A stretch of 64,000 bases of DNA from Miscanthus floridulus (Eukaryota; Streptophyta; Magnoliopsida; Poales; Poaceae). The notes beneath the pieces were generated by a model that saw nothing but the letters and a program-made list of their open reading frames with translations, searched no databases and had not been told where the DNA came from. Location: contig NC_089588.1 of assembly GCF_019320115.1 (NCBI RefSeq), positions 120,835,707 through 120,899,706 on the forward strand, written 5' to 3'. Positions within the stretch are counted from its first letter, which is position 1; each line of letters begins with the position of its first letter. Positions 22,187-34,559 of this stretch are shown here, in pieces. A program made the translations under genes and the position numbers.

Positions 22187-23955
22187 ATGGCTACTCCGGA
22201 TGATAACTTGAATGATGACATAATGGCGGATATTATCAACGCCGGCACCAATGCGGATGTAGATAACACGAGTCAGTACTTTGCTGATTATGAGGATAGC
22301 CTGAATATCTCGGTGGTTGAAGATCAACAAATTATCGCGCAAGAAAATACTGGCGAGGTATATTCGATTATCTATCATCTCTTATAGATGCATGCGTACG
22401 TATATTTGTTGTTAATCGTTGTATTTCTACTCATGTAGCCGGTCTCTGGATCTACATCAACCTCCAGCAAGAGTAGGAAAGTCCGAGGGCCAAAAAAGCC
22501 ATTAGAGGGCCGTTTCATAATATCAGAATTCGACACCGACACCGGCAAACCATTGGGACCACATGCTCAGACATATGTCAATCAATGTGGGTTCATTGTA
22601 AGGGATAGGATCCTGTTAGTGCTCGTGAATGGAAGCAGAAGATATCCGCTCCTAATTTTAGTTTTGTATCTGATCGTGACAAGAACCTAGCTTGGAGAGA
22701 TATCACTCAGCATTTCACATTACAAGCAGATGATGCTTTGAAGGAGCTAGTGAGGGATTGGACAATGAAGAAGATGGCAACATTATTCCAGAGTTGGAAG
22801 AAGACATTATATAAAAAGTTTATCTTGAAGAATGATACGCCGGATTTCAATGCTAAGGCGTTTGTCAAGTTGGAGTCCCATTGGGATGACTTCGTACAAT
22901 ACAAGACATCTCAAGAGAGTGAGGAACGTGTGATGAGGAATCAGCAGAATGCCCGACAGAAGCAATACCATCATCGCATGGGATCAGGTGGTTATAGGAG
23001 TGCTATTCCCAAGTGGCAGAACCTAGAAGCAGAGATTACTGCCAAGGAAATCATACCTGAAACAATAGAGAAGAACTGGCCTCAACGCGTGAAGAATTGG
23101 TTCTACGCTCATGGGGGAAGCCTAGACCCAGACACTGGCAAGCTAATTTTCGGCCAAAAAATTAAGAGAGCAACACAGAGACTAGCTCGTGCTAGGGAAG
23201 AAGCTGATAGTGGTGTTTTCAAGCCCAATAGAGAGAAGGATGAATTGACATATGCCCTAGAGAATCCCGAACACGGTGGTCGAACAAGAGGCTATGGGGT
23301 GGTTCTGTGGCTACAAGCATTCCCAGTAGACAAGGATACCTACAGAAGCCGCCAGAGAAAGAAGGATGATGAGGCAGACCGAATCCGCGTATTGGAGCAA
23401 TTTGTTAATGAGTCACGACAAGCATTGCTTGAATCACGTGAACGAGAAAAATCTCTTGAGGCAAGAATGCAGGAGGAGATCAAGAGGCAAGTGCAGCTAG
23501 CAATGAGTCAAATGAAATCGCAATCAACGCTGGGAGTAACCATTAGCCCCGTTGGTCAGATGAAAAGTAGTTGTGCTTCCACAGAGCTGCCAGTTATTCA
23601 AGATGACGCTGGGTTGCGCTTCCCTGTTGATGACATTACCGAGCCTCTAACAACATGTGAGCTGCACATTCCAGATGGTAATAATGCATCAATCATGGTG
23701 GCTGTCGGGGTTGTATCTCCAATAGACTGAACGAAGACACCAAGAATCCATGGGTCAGTTATTCAACCTGGATATGCTAGCGTCTCGATCGATAGAGTGC
23801 TCAAAGGTTACAGCAATGTTCCTCTTGACATTGAAGGCAGTGATGGGGAGAAGACACTAGGAGAAGCAGAGAAAACATTTATTCAATGGCGCAAACGCTT
23901 CATCATTATTCCTGGGGTGCCACCGCTTCCCCTACCTCACCCTAGGTATGAATGA
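22187..23955 (+). pseudogene. TNP1-like CACTA protein, copy 1 (frameshifted, lacks protease part)
   Basis: Exon 1 is 22187-22357 (MATPDDNLNDDIM..., acidic); exon 2 starts at 22439 after GTAG. Later parts include GRFIISEFDTDTGKPLGPH, VRDWTMKKMATLFQSWKK (about 22750), GSGGYRSAIPKWQNLEAE (about 22985), PRGRTRGYG-like GGRTRGYGVV (about 23275), a coiled coil (RIRVLEQFVNESRQALLE), and a DUF8039-like end (CELHIPDGNNASIMVAV; VLKGYSNVPLDIEG). A one-base deletion at about 22611 (ATCCTGTTAG against ATCCCAGTTAG in copies 2 and 4) shifts the frame, and CGA has become TGA at 23728-23730. The gene stops in a shortened proline-rich linker at about 24215. Confidence 0.85.
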
Positions 23956-25435
23956 AAGTGAATGAAATATTATTTTCCATTAATTTTCTATTGGCTTCAA
24001 AAATAATTGACCCACAACTTATTTTTGTAGCAGGGTCTCCCCCAGCCTAGCCCAATCATTCATTCCCCATCTCATCATAGCGTCGCGGGGGGCGAGACGA
24101 CTTCATCCCCACGGCGATCTCCAACTCCTACACCGGCTCCATCGCCTCCACAACGATCTCCAACTCCTACACCGGCCCCACCGCCTCCACAACGATCTCC
24201 AACGCCTCCACGCCTACAAACTAGTTTTCGGAACCCTAGATTGTCTCCAATTGAAAAGTTTAGAATACCAAGTTTATTCAGATCATCAAGATATACAATT
24301 GTTATATAGATCATTTTTTCATTTGAGAAAGTTTGAACAAAATGTAGTTCAAATTTCACAAGTGTGTGACATAGTTTTAGAAAGTCTATATGAGATTCAA
24401 GAATTTGTAACTAGTGTTTGATAAAACTTTCTCAAATGGGAAAATGAGCTATGTAACAATTGTAGATCTTGCTAAGATGATCAAACTAGGTATTCAGAGA
24501 TATTTCATCTGAGGTCATTTAGTGTCTCATTTGAGCAAGTTTAACCAAGTCAAATTTGGTCAAATGAAAAAACAACACTTTGACTCTAGTATTATAGACT
24601 CTAAATGACTTCAAATTGAAAAGTTTTGAATACCAAGTTTGTTAAACTCATCAAGATCTACAATTGTTGTTTTGGTCAACTTTCCATTTGAGATAGTTTG
24701 GATGGTTCAAATTTGTGATTTTTAAATTTCTACACCTACAAACTACTTTTCGGAACCCTAGATTGTCTCAAATTGAAAAGTTTTGAATACCAAGTTTGTT
24801 CAGATAATCAAGATATACAATTGTTGTTTTGGTCAACTTTCCATTTGAGAAAGTTACATGGTTTAAATTTGTGATTTTTAAATTTTGACGCCTACAAACT
24901 AGTTTTGGGAACCCTAGATTGTCTCAAATTGAAAAGTTTTGAATATTAAGTTTGTTCAACTCATCAAGATCTACAATCCTTATATAGGCCATTTTTTCAT
25001 TTGAAAAATTTGTAGAACAAAAACACTATATTTTCTTTATTTTTATAGGTTCAACAAAAATTTCCTGTCATTTTGGTCAAAAAAACCGAGAAAAAATTGA
25101 AACATTGACGTTACAATAATGTGATAATAAATTTCCTATCGAATAATATTAGTTTTATTAATTTTAAGTTACAAATATATTTTTGCATTAACAAAATACT
25201 TAGTATTAGTAACATTTATATTCTATATTCATAAAAGAAATTAAAAACTTTAGGTTACAAAATTTTTCCTATTTACAATAAATAATTAGTTAATCAATAG
25301 TATTTTTTAAAATAAATATTGCAAAGTATTGAAGTTGCTATAGAATTAATTAGTATTAAACAAGGAGAACAAAATCAAAATCCCAGGCCTTTCCAATTAC
25401 TCTGGCGGGCTGCCAAAATTTTCAGGCCTTCAGTT
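23956..25435. repeat. Proline-linker stub joined to the tandem-repeat non-coding region
   Basis: 24040-24210 encodes CCAACTCCTACACCGGC-type proline-rich units, then jumps at about 24215 into CTACAAACTAGTTTTCGG, the repeat region also found at 19497-20700. The joint shares ACGCCT with both parents (CTCCACGCC and TTCGACGCCTAC). The remainder matches 19637-20700. This is the junction of the roughly 4.7-kb inner tandem duplication. No further gene is seen. Confidence 0.8.
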
Positions 25436-25675
25436 CCGGCCCAGGCCAGGAACCGGGACTAAAGGGTAGGCGGAATTGCCCGCCCAAAAATACCTTTAGT
25501 CCCGGCTGGTAACACCAACCGGGACTAAAGATCCTTTAGTCCCGGCTGGTAAGTCGAGCCGGGACTAAAGGGTTGAACCTTTAGTCCCGGTTCGGCTTAC
25601 CAGCCGAGACTAAAGGAGCTTTAGCCCCGGTTGGTGTTATCAGCCGGGACTAAAGGGTCCCGGCCTATATATATC
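25436..25675 (+). promoter_or_regulatory. Internal TTTAGTCCCGG cluster with TATA box, upstream of TNP1 copy 2
   Basis: Same arrangement as 20703-20970, with better conserved CTTTAGTCCCGG motifs. TATATATA lies at 25666-25673 in CCCGGCCTATATATATCGAA. It is offset by about 4.7 kb from the first cluster. Confidence 0.6.
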
Positions 25676-26770
25676 GAACGGTTCCTCTGTTCATCTTCTA
25701 CTTTTCGATCTACAATGTCGATCTCGTCTCTGCCGCGCCCGGCCGCGTCGAGCTCTGCCGCGCCGCCGTCGTCGTCTACCCCCACCCGGCCTCGTCGTCG
25801 AGCCCCGCCTGGCGGCCGTCGAGCTTGTCTCCGCCGTACGTCGTCCTTGCGTGGCTCAGCTTGGCCCCGTGGCCGGGCAGCACGCCCGCCATCCGCCCCT
25901 AGCCTGCTAGCTATAGCTCGGCCATATTTTTTTAGATAGTTTTTGATATATATGTTAGATTAAAATGTATTAAAATTTAATTAGTAGTTTATTCTTAGTT
26001 TTTTAGTTAGTTTTTAGATAGTTTTTTATATATGTTAATTAGATTTAAATGTATTAAAATTTAATTGTACTTATTTAGATAGTTTTTTTAGATAGTTTTT
26101 ATTATAGTTTTTGATATGTTTAGTAATTATTATTCTATCTCTCTCTATATATGTGTTAGATTTAATTTTGATTTAGTAATTCTATCTATGTATATATGTT
26201 AGGTTTAATTAGATTTAGTAATTAATTCTATCTAGATATATGTGTGCTATTTTATTTAATTGGATTTAGTAATTATATTCTATCTCTCTCTATATATGTT
26301 AGATTTAATTTTGTTTTAGTAATTGACACATGCATATTTTATTAGTAATTCTATCTCTATATCACATGCATATTTTATTTTAGTAATTCTATCTATATAT
26401 CACTTGGATATTTTATTAGTAATTCTATCTATATCACATGTATCTAGAGAGAGATTCTATATGTGTACATATATATATACTTAATTATTTCTATGTGTAT
26501 ATACATGTACTTAATTATTTCCATGTGTTGAGAGAGAGAGAGAAAATTGTATCTAGAGAGACATTCTATATGTTATCACATGCATATCTAGAGATATATA
26601 CATATGCACTTATTTCTATGTGTTGAGAGAGAGAGAAAATTGTATCATTCTATGTGTATATATTTAATTATGTGTTATTATATTTAATTGGATTTAGTAA
26701 TTCTATATGTGTTATCACATGTACTTATGTTATGTGCCATAGTAATTCTATCTATGTCTTGAAGATACAA
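25676..26770 (+). other. Leader and AT-rich intron of TNP1 copy 2
   Basis: A shorter GC-rich leader than copy 1 (about 25710-25920), then AT-rich degenerate repeats (TTAGTAATTCTATCTAT, GAGAGAGAGAGAAAATTG). No other gene is seen. Confidence 0.5.
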
Positions 26771-28513
26771 ATGACTGCTCCGGATGATAACTTGAATGAT
26801 GACATAATGACAGATATTATCAACGCCGGCACCAATACGGATGTAGATGACACGAGTCAGTACTTTGCTGATTATGAGGATATCCTGAATATCCCGGTGG
26901 TTGAAGATCAATAAATTGTCGCGCAAGAAAATACTGGTGAGGTATATTCGATTATCTATCATCTCTTATAGATGCATGCGTACGTATATTTGTTGTTAAT
27001 CGTTGTGTTTCTACTCATGTAGCCGGTCTCTGGATCTACATCAACCATAGACAAGAGTCGGAAAGTCCGAGGGCCAAAAAAGCTATTAGAGGGCCGTTTC
27101 ATAATATCAGAATTCGACACCGACACCGGCAAACCATTGGGACCACATGCTCAGACATATGTCAATCAATGTGGGTTCATTGTAAGGGATAGGATCCCAG
27201 TTAGTGCTCGTGAATGGAAGCAGAAGATATCCGCTCCTAATGTTAGTTTTGTATCTGATCGTGACAAGAACCTAGCTTGGAGAGATATCACTCAGCATTT
27301 CACATTACAAGCAGATGATGCTTTGAAGGAGCTAGTGAGGGATTGGACAATGAAGAAGATGGCAACATTGTTCTAGAGTTGGAAGAAGACATTCTATAAA
27401 AAGTTTATCTTGAAGAATGATACGCCAGATTTCAATGCTAAGGCGTTTGTCAAGTTAGAGTCCCATTGGGATGACTTCATAGAATACAAGACATCTCAAG
27501 AGAGTGAGGAACGTGTGATGAGGAATCAGCAGAATGCCCGACAGAAGCAATACCAGCATCGCATGGGATCAGGTGGTTATAGGAGTGCTATTCCAAGTGG
27601 CAGAACCTAGAAGCAGAGATTACTGCCAAGGGAATCATACCTGAAACAATAGAGAAGAACTGGCCTCAACGCGCGAAGAATTGGTTCTATGCTCATGGGG
27701 AAAGCCTAGACCCAGACACTGGCAAGCTAATTTTTGGCCAAAAAATTGAGAGAGCAACACAGAGACTAGCTCGTGCTAGAGAAGAAGCTGATAGTGGTGT
27801 TTTCAAGCCCAATAGAGAGAAGGATGAATTGACATATGCCCTAGAGAATCCCGAACACGGTGGTCGAACAAGAGGCTATGGGGTGGTTTCGTGGCTACAA
27901 GCATTCCCAGCAGACAAGGATACCTACAGAAGCCGCCAGAGAAAGAAGGATGAGGAGGCAGACCGAATCCGTGTATTGGAAGAAAATTTGTTTAATGAGT
28001 CACGACAAGCATTGCTTGAATCATGTGAACGAGAAAAATCTCTTGAGGCAAGAATGCAGGAGGAGATCAAGAGGCAAGTGCAGCTAGCAATGAGTCAAAT
28101 TGCAATCGCAATCAACGCTGGGAGTCACCATTAGCCCCGTTGGTCAGATGAAAAGCAGTTGTGCTTCGACAGAGCTGCCAGTTATTCAAGATGAGCTGGG
28201 TTGCGCTTCCCTATTGATGACATTACCGAGCCTCTAACAACATGTGAGCTGCACATTCCAGATGGTAATAATGCATCAATCATGGTGGCTGTCGAGGTTG
28301 TATCTCCAATAGACCGAACAAAGACACCAAGAATCCATTGGTCAGTTATTCAACCTGGATTATGCTAGCGTCTCGGTCGAATAGAGTGCTCAAAGGTTAC
28401 AGCAATGTTCCTCTTGACATGAAGGCGGTGATGGGGAGAAGACACTAGGAGAAGCAGAGAAGACATTTATTCAATGGCGCAAATGCTTCATCATCATTCT
28501 TGGGGCGCCACCG
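26771..28513 (+). pseudogene. TNP1-like CACTA protein, copy 2 (truncated by the 13.6-kb junction)
   Basis: Same protein as at 22187. CAA has become TAA at 26912-26914 and CAG has become TAG at 27374-27376, both relative to copy 1. Several one-base indels relative to the otherwise near-identical copy 4 occur at about 27591, 27982, 28100, 28192, 28361, 28379 and 28420. The reading is cut at GGGGCGCCACCG (28513), where the second 13.6-kb unit begins, so it lacks the linker and the protease part. Confidence 0.85.
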
Positions 28514-28642
28514 TTTACTATTATACATAGTACATATTTAATGGTTTAGTTAGATAAATAAATAATTTTAGTTTTGTTTAAATATATTATTTTAGAAAAT
28601 GTGAAATTTACACTAGTTTGCAAAAATAAGTATAGAAAGTAG

Positions 28643-29163
28643 ATGACAACTGGTACCGGATCCTCGGCCTCTCGTTCGGTTGCAAAACGACTAAGGCCAG
28701 AACTCCCTCTCATTATCTGCGGCAAGTGTAAGCAGAAGATTGTGATGGAGTACCGAGTCAAGAGACAGGGACCCATCAAGGGTCGTGTTTTCTACAAGTG
28801 TCCGGATCATGATGTGAGTTTCTTACGCATTTGATTATTATGACTAATTGACCTGCTTTTCTTGAATATTTTTGACTAAATATTTTTTGGCTTTAATTTT
28901 AGTGGGAGGGCAATGGATGCGATGGTTGGTACTGGGAGAAAGATTATGCTACATACGTGCAGAATTCAGGTGCACTTGAGGTAGCGGCTGCTGATGATGA
29001 GGCAGTGAGCCAGCAGGAGAAGCTTATTGATATTCAACAGACGAATGATTTGTTTGTTTTAGTTGCGTACGGTCACGAAATAATTATGTTACTGAAGTGC
29101 ATTGTAGTTTTAGTTTGTTTAGTGATAGTTGGGATTGCTTACGTTGTAGCCAGGCTTAGTTAA
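28643..29163 (+). CDS. GRF-type zinc-finger, membrane-tail protein, copy 2 (open)
   Basis: Exons 28643-28813 and 28903-29163 join in frame: MTTGTGSSASRSVAKRL, then the zinc finger (ICGKCKQK, FYKCPDHD, GNGCDGWYW), then a DEAVSQQEKL linker, and a C-terminal hydrophobic anchor ending YVVARLS. About 143 residues, uninterrupted. Single-domain GRF-finger proteins with a hydrophobic tail are common in grass genomes and often lie in repeats; their role is unknown. The promoter and leader exon of copy 1 are absent here, so any expression would need read-through from TNP1 copy 2. Confidence 0.7.
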
Positions 29164-29252
29164 TTAATCAACCATGTGTATGTCATCTATGTTGTGTAAT
29201 AAAATAATTAATTATGTTCAAGGTTTTCATAATTTGTCGTGTAATGCAGATT

Positions 29253-32200
29253 ATGTCACGCCATTGGATGTACAATGCCGATCGCCGCTCCTAAGACTTT
29301 ATTGAGGGCGTGCACTATTTCTTAGGTGTGGCTGAGGCAAATAAGCGGGATGGTTTCATGTGCTGTCCATGTGCCCTATGTAAGAATTTAAAGGAATATT
29401 CAAACTCAATGAGTCTTCATTCACATTTGCTTAAGTCAGGTTTCATGTCAAACTATATATGTTGGACTAAGCATGGAGAAAGCGGGGTCATGATGGAAGA
29501 AGGTGAAGGAGAAGATTTAGACATTGATGACATTATTGCTTAGTATGGTGCCTTTGATGATACTACAATGGGGGGAGATGAAGAAGAGGTAGCGGTAGAA
29601 GATGATCTTGGTGATGCTCTTGGCGATGCCATTCTTGATGCACAACAAGAATGCGAAAGTGAAAAAGAGAAAGTTAAGTTCGAGCGCATGCTTGAGGATC
29701 ATAGGAAGTTGCTATACCCGACGGCCGAAGAGGGGCAAAAAAAGCTAGGTACAACACTGGAATTGCTACAGTGGAAGGCAACGAATGGTGTATCCGATAA
29801 GGCATTTGGGAATTTATTGAACCTCATAAAGAAGATGCTTCCGAAGCCAAATGAATTGCCCACCACTACGTACGAAGCAAAAAAGGTTGTCTGCCCTTTG
29901 AGATTAAAAATCTAGAAGATACATGCATGTCCTAATGACTGCATCCTCTACCATGGCAATGAATACGAGAATTTAGATGAATGCCCGGTATGTAAAGCAT
30001 CGCGGTATAAGATCAGGCGCGATGATCTTGGTGACGTCGAGGGTGAACAACATCCTAGAAAGAAAATCCCTACCAAGGTTATGTGGTATGCTCCTATAAT
30101 ACCACGCTTAAAACGTTTGTTCAGAAATAAAGACCAAGCAAAGTTGTTGCGGTGCCATAAAGAAGACCGTAAGGTAGACAATATGCTGAAACACCTAGCT
30201 GATGGGTCCCAGTGGAGAGCGATAGACAGGGAATTTCCAGAGTTTGCAAATGAGGCTAGAAACTTAAGGTTCGCCTTAAGTACAGATGGTATGAATCCTT
30301 TTGGGGAGCAGAGCACTAGTCATAGCACTTAGCCAGTTACTCTATGTATCTACAACCTTCCTTCATGGTTATGCATGAAGCGGAAGTTCATTATGATGCC
30401 GATCCTCATCCAAGGTCCAAGGCAACCTGGCAACGACATTGATGTCTATCTGAAGCCATTAGTTGAAGAACTTCTAGTTTTATGGAACAAACCAGGTGTA
30501 CGTGTCTGGGATGAGTACAAACAAGAACACTTTGACCTACGAGCAATGTTATTCGTAACAATCAATGATTGGCCTGCTTTAAGTAATCTTTTAGGTCAGA
30601 CAAACAAAGGATATAATGCATGCACACATTGTTTTGATGACCTTGACATTATATATTTGAAAAGATGTCGAAAGGTCTTGTACCTTGGCCATCATCGATT
30701 CCTTCCTTTGAATCACCAAGTAAGAAAGAAAGGGAAGCATTTTAAAGGTAAGCTAGACCACTGGAAGAAGCCTCATAACTGAACCGGGGAAGATGTACTC
30801 GCAATGGTCCAGGATGTGAAAGTAGTATTTGGAAAGGGACAAGGCAGTGAATCTATTCCCAAAGATGCTAAGGGACACGCACCCATGTGAAAGAAGAAGT
30901 CCATCTTTTGGGAGCTACCCTATTGGCAAGTCCTAGAGGTCCGCAACGCAATCAACGTGATGCACCTGACAAAGAATCTTTGTGTGAACCTGTTAGGATT
31001 CATGGGTGTGTACGGGAAGCCAAAGGATTCACTTGAAGCACGCCAGGACTTGCAGGGCATGAAAGAACGAGACAACCTTCATCCAGAGAAGACAGATGAT
31101 GGACGTCATTACTTAAGTCCTGCTAGCTACACGCTTAGCAAAGAAGAGAGGGACATCATGTTTGAATGTCTAAGCAGCATCAAGGTCCCATCGGGATTCT
31201 CCTCCAATATAAAGGGTATAATAAATGTGTCAGAGAAGAAATTCCTAAACTTAAAATCCCACGACTGCCATGTGCTTATGACGCAATTGCTTCCAGTTGC
31301 TTTAAGAGGAATTCTACCTCCACATGTACGTCTAGCCACCGTGAAGCTATGTGCATTCCTCAATGCAATTTCTCAGAAGGCAATCAATCCAGTGGAACTA
31401 GCTACTCTATAGAATGATGTGGTTCAATGTCTTGTCAGCTTTGAGTTGGTGTTCCCTCCATCCTTCTTTAATATCATGACACACCTCCTAGTTCATTTGG
31501 TGAAGGAGATTAGTATTCTTGGACCTATGTTCTTACATAACATGTTCCCCTTCGAGAGGTTTATGGGAGTCTTAAAGAAATATGTGAAAGTTCATTCTAA
31601 TCCTGAAGGAAGCATCGCCCAGGGCTATGGAACACAGGAGGTCATTGAGTTCTATGTTGACTTTATTCCTGACCTTGCCCCGATTGGCGTTCCCGAATCA
31701 CGACACGAGGGGAGACTCAGTGGTAAAGGAACTTTAGGGAAGAAAACATATATTGGCATGGAAGACGATTATTTTAATAAAGCACACTACACAGTTCTTC
31801 AGAACTTGTCATTGGTGCATCCGTACATCGAGATACATAAGGAGTTCTTACGATCCAAGTTTCCAAGGAAGACTAAAGCTTGGATTAGGCGTCAGCACAT
31901 GGAAAGTTTTAGTGGTTGGTTGTGAAAAGAATGTCAAGGCGATTACAATATTGATGAGCAACTGTATTTATTGGCTAGGCAACCATCGTGGCATATCCTC
32001 ATGTACCAAGGGTACGAGATAAATGGGAATACATTTTACGCAGTTGCCCAAGATAAAAGGAGCACCAATCAAAATAGTGGTGTTCGCATAGATGGCACAG
32101 ATCCAAATAGGAATATACAAACATATTATGGCCGCATAGAAGAGATATGGGAACTAGACTACGCACCTAATTTTAAAGTCCCTTTGTTTCGGTGCCAATG

Positions 32201-32612
32201 GGTGAAGCTGACCGGAGGAGGGGTAATAGTCGACAAAGAGTATGGAATGACAACAGTGGACCTCAAAAATATTGGGTACAAAGACGAACCATTCGTCCTT
32301 GCTGCCGATGTGAGTCAGGTGTTCTATGTGAAAGACATGTCTACAAAATCAAAGAGAGGAAAAAACGAAGACATCAACTCAATGATCAATGAGCCAAAGT
32401 GCCACATCGTTCTTTCTAGGAAAATAAATATAGTGGGAATTGAAGACAAGTCAGACATGTTAGAAGATTATGAAAGAAATGTCCAAATTCCACCCTTCAT
32501 AGTGAATAAAGATCCAAGCATCATGTTAAATGATGAAGACACTCCATGGTTACGACAAGATCATAACCAAGGGTCATACGTCAAGAAGAAATTCACTGTT
32601 GTGCCCGCATGA
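29253..32612 (+). pseudogene. tnp2-type CACTA transposase, copy 2
   Basis: Same domains as copy 1 and fewer frameshifts. The core is open from KIPTKVMWYAPIIPRLKRLF (about 30070) through STDGMNPFGEQS, and again from GPRQPGNDIDVYLKPL to GKLDHWKKPH (30780). The C-terminal part runs open from 31971 to 32612 (WELDYAPNFKVPLFRCQWVK to FTVVPA). The stops TAG 29541, TAG 31410 and TGA 31923, and the TAA after NADRRS (about 29291), match those in copy 1, so they predate the duplication. ATGTGAAAG near 30886 replaces ATGTGGAAG of copy 1 and adds a private stop. Confidence 0.88.
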
Positions 32613-34291
32613 TACAACGATGCATGTTTAATATATTATGTTTTAGAGACGGATATTATGTAATATGTTATGACTTCACATTGTAATATGTTTAATATAT
32701 GTTTCAAATTTCACAAGTGTGTGACATAGTTTCAGAAAGTCTATATGAGATTCAAGAATTTGTGACTAGTGTTTGATAAAACTTTCTCAAATGGGAAAAT
32801 GAGCTATGTAACAATTGTAGATCTTGCTGAGATGATCAAACTTGGTATTCAGAGTTTTTTCATCTGAGGTCATTTAGTGTCTCATTTGAGCAAGTTTGAC
32901 CAAGTCAAATTTGGTCAAATAAAAAAATAACACTTTGACTCTAGTATTTTGAACTCTAAATGACTTCAAATTGAAAAGTTTTGAATACCAAGTTTGTTAA
33001 ACTCATCATGATCTACAATTGTTGTTTTGGCCAACTTTCCATTTGAGAAAGTTTGGACGGTTCAAATTTGTGGTTTTTAAATTTCGACGCCTACAAACTA
33101 GTTTTTGGAACCCTAGATTGTCTCAAATTGAAAAGTTTTGAATCCCAAGTTTGTTCAGCTCATCAAGATCTACAATCCTTATATAGGCCATTTTTCATTT
33201 GAGAAAGTTTGAACAAAATGTAGTTCAAATTTCACAAGTGTGTGACATAGTTTTAGAAAGTCTATATGAGATTCAAGAATTTGTGACTAGTGTTTGATAA
33301 AACTTTCTCAAATGGGAAAATGAGCTATGTAACAATTGTAGATCTTGCTGAGATGATCAAATTTGGTATTCAGAGATTTTTCATCTGAGGTCATTTAGTG
33401 TCTCATTTGAGCAAGTTTGACCAAGTCAAATTTGGTCAAATGAAAAAACAACACTTTGACTCTAGTATTATGAACTCTAAATGACTTCAAATTGAACAGT
33501 TTTGAATACCAAGTTTGTTAAACTCATCAAGATCTACAATTGTTGTTTTTGTCAACTTTCCATTTGAGATAGTTTGGATGGTTCAAATTTGTGATTTTTA
33601 AATTTCGACGCTTACAAACTAGTTTTCGGAACCCAAGATTGTCTCAAATTGAAAAGTTTTGAATACCAAGTTTGTTCAGCTCAGCAATATATACAATTGT
33701 TGTTTTGGTCAACTTTCCATTTGAGAAAGTTTAGACGGTTCAAATTTGTGATTTTTAAATTTCGACGCCTACAAACTAGTTTTCGAAACCCTAGATTGTC
33801 TCAAATTGAAAAGTTTTGAATATTAAGTTTGTTCAACTCATCAAGATCTACAATCCTTATATAGGCTATTTTTTCATTTGAAAAAGTTGTAGAACAAAAA
33901 TACTATATTTTCTTTATTTTTATAGGTTCAGCAAAAATTTCCTGTCATTTTGGTCAAAAACCGAGAAAAAATTGAAACATTGACGTTACAATAATGTGAT
34001 AATAAATTTCCTATCGAATAATATTAGTTTTATTAATTTTAAGTTACAAATATATTTTTGCATTAACAAAATACTTAGTATTAGTAACATTTATATTCTA
34101 TATTCGTAAAAGAAATTAAAAACTTTAGGTTACAAAATTTTCCTATTTACAATAAATAATTAGTTAATCAATAGTATTTTTTAAAATAAATATTGCAAAG
34201 TATTGAAGTTGCTATAGAATTAATTGATTAACCTAGTATTAAACAAGGAGAACAAAATCAAAATCCCAGGCCTTTCCAATTACTCTGGCGG
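32613..34291. repeat. Non-coding tandem-repeat region, unit 2
   Basis: Near-identical copy of 19023-20702 with the same roughly 520-bp repeats. I see only scattered differences (for example GTATTTTGAAC at 32945 against GTATTATGAAC). No gene. Confidence 0.8.
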
Positions 34292-34559
34292 GCTGCCAAA
34301 ATTTTCAGGCCTTCAGTTCCGGCCCAGGTTAGGAACCGGGACTAAAGGGTGGGCGGCAATTATGGCCAAAAATACCTTTAGTCCCGGCTGGTAACACCAA
34401 CCGGGACTAAAGCTCCTTTAGAACCGGCTGGTAAGCTGAGCCGGGACTAAAGGGTTGGACCTTTCGTCCCGGTTCGGCTTACCAGCCGGGACCAAATGGC
34501 GTTTAGTTCCGGCTGGTGTTACCAGCCGGGACTAAAGGGTCCCAGCCTATATATATCGA
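34292..34559 (+). promoter_or_regulatory. Internal TTTAGTCCCGG cluster with TATA box, upstream of TNP1 copy 3
   Basis: Copy of 20703-20970; TATATATA at 34548-34555. Confidence 0.6.

Larger units (their letters stand above)
14910..28513 (+). repeat. 13.6-kb tandem duplication, unit 1
   Basis: 14910 aligns with 28514 (TTTACTATTATACATAG), and the match continues to 28513 against 42099. The unit runs from the leader intron to the C-terminal part of TNP1 copy 2. Over most of its length the two units look nearly identical. Single-base extra bases in this unit cluster at 15360-17300 and 27590-28440. Confidence 0.93.

Noticed and set aside
22707..22904. Minus-strand ORFs inside TNP1 and tnp2 (for example 22707, 17535, 16099)
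   Set aside because: Antisense shadows of well-supported plus-strand coding sequence.
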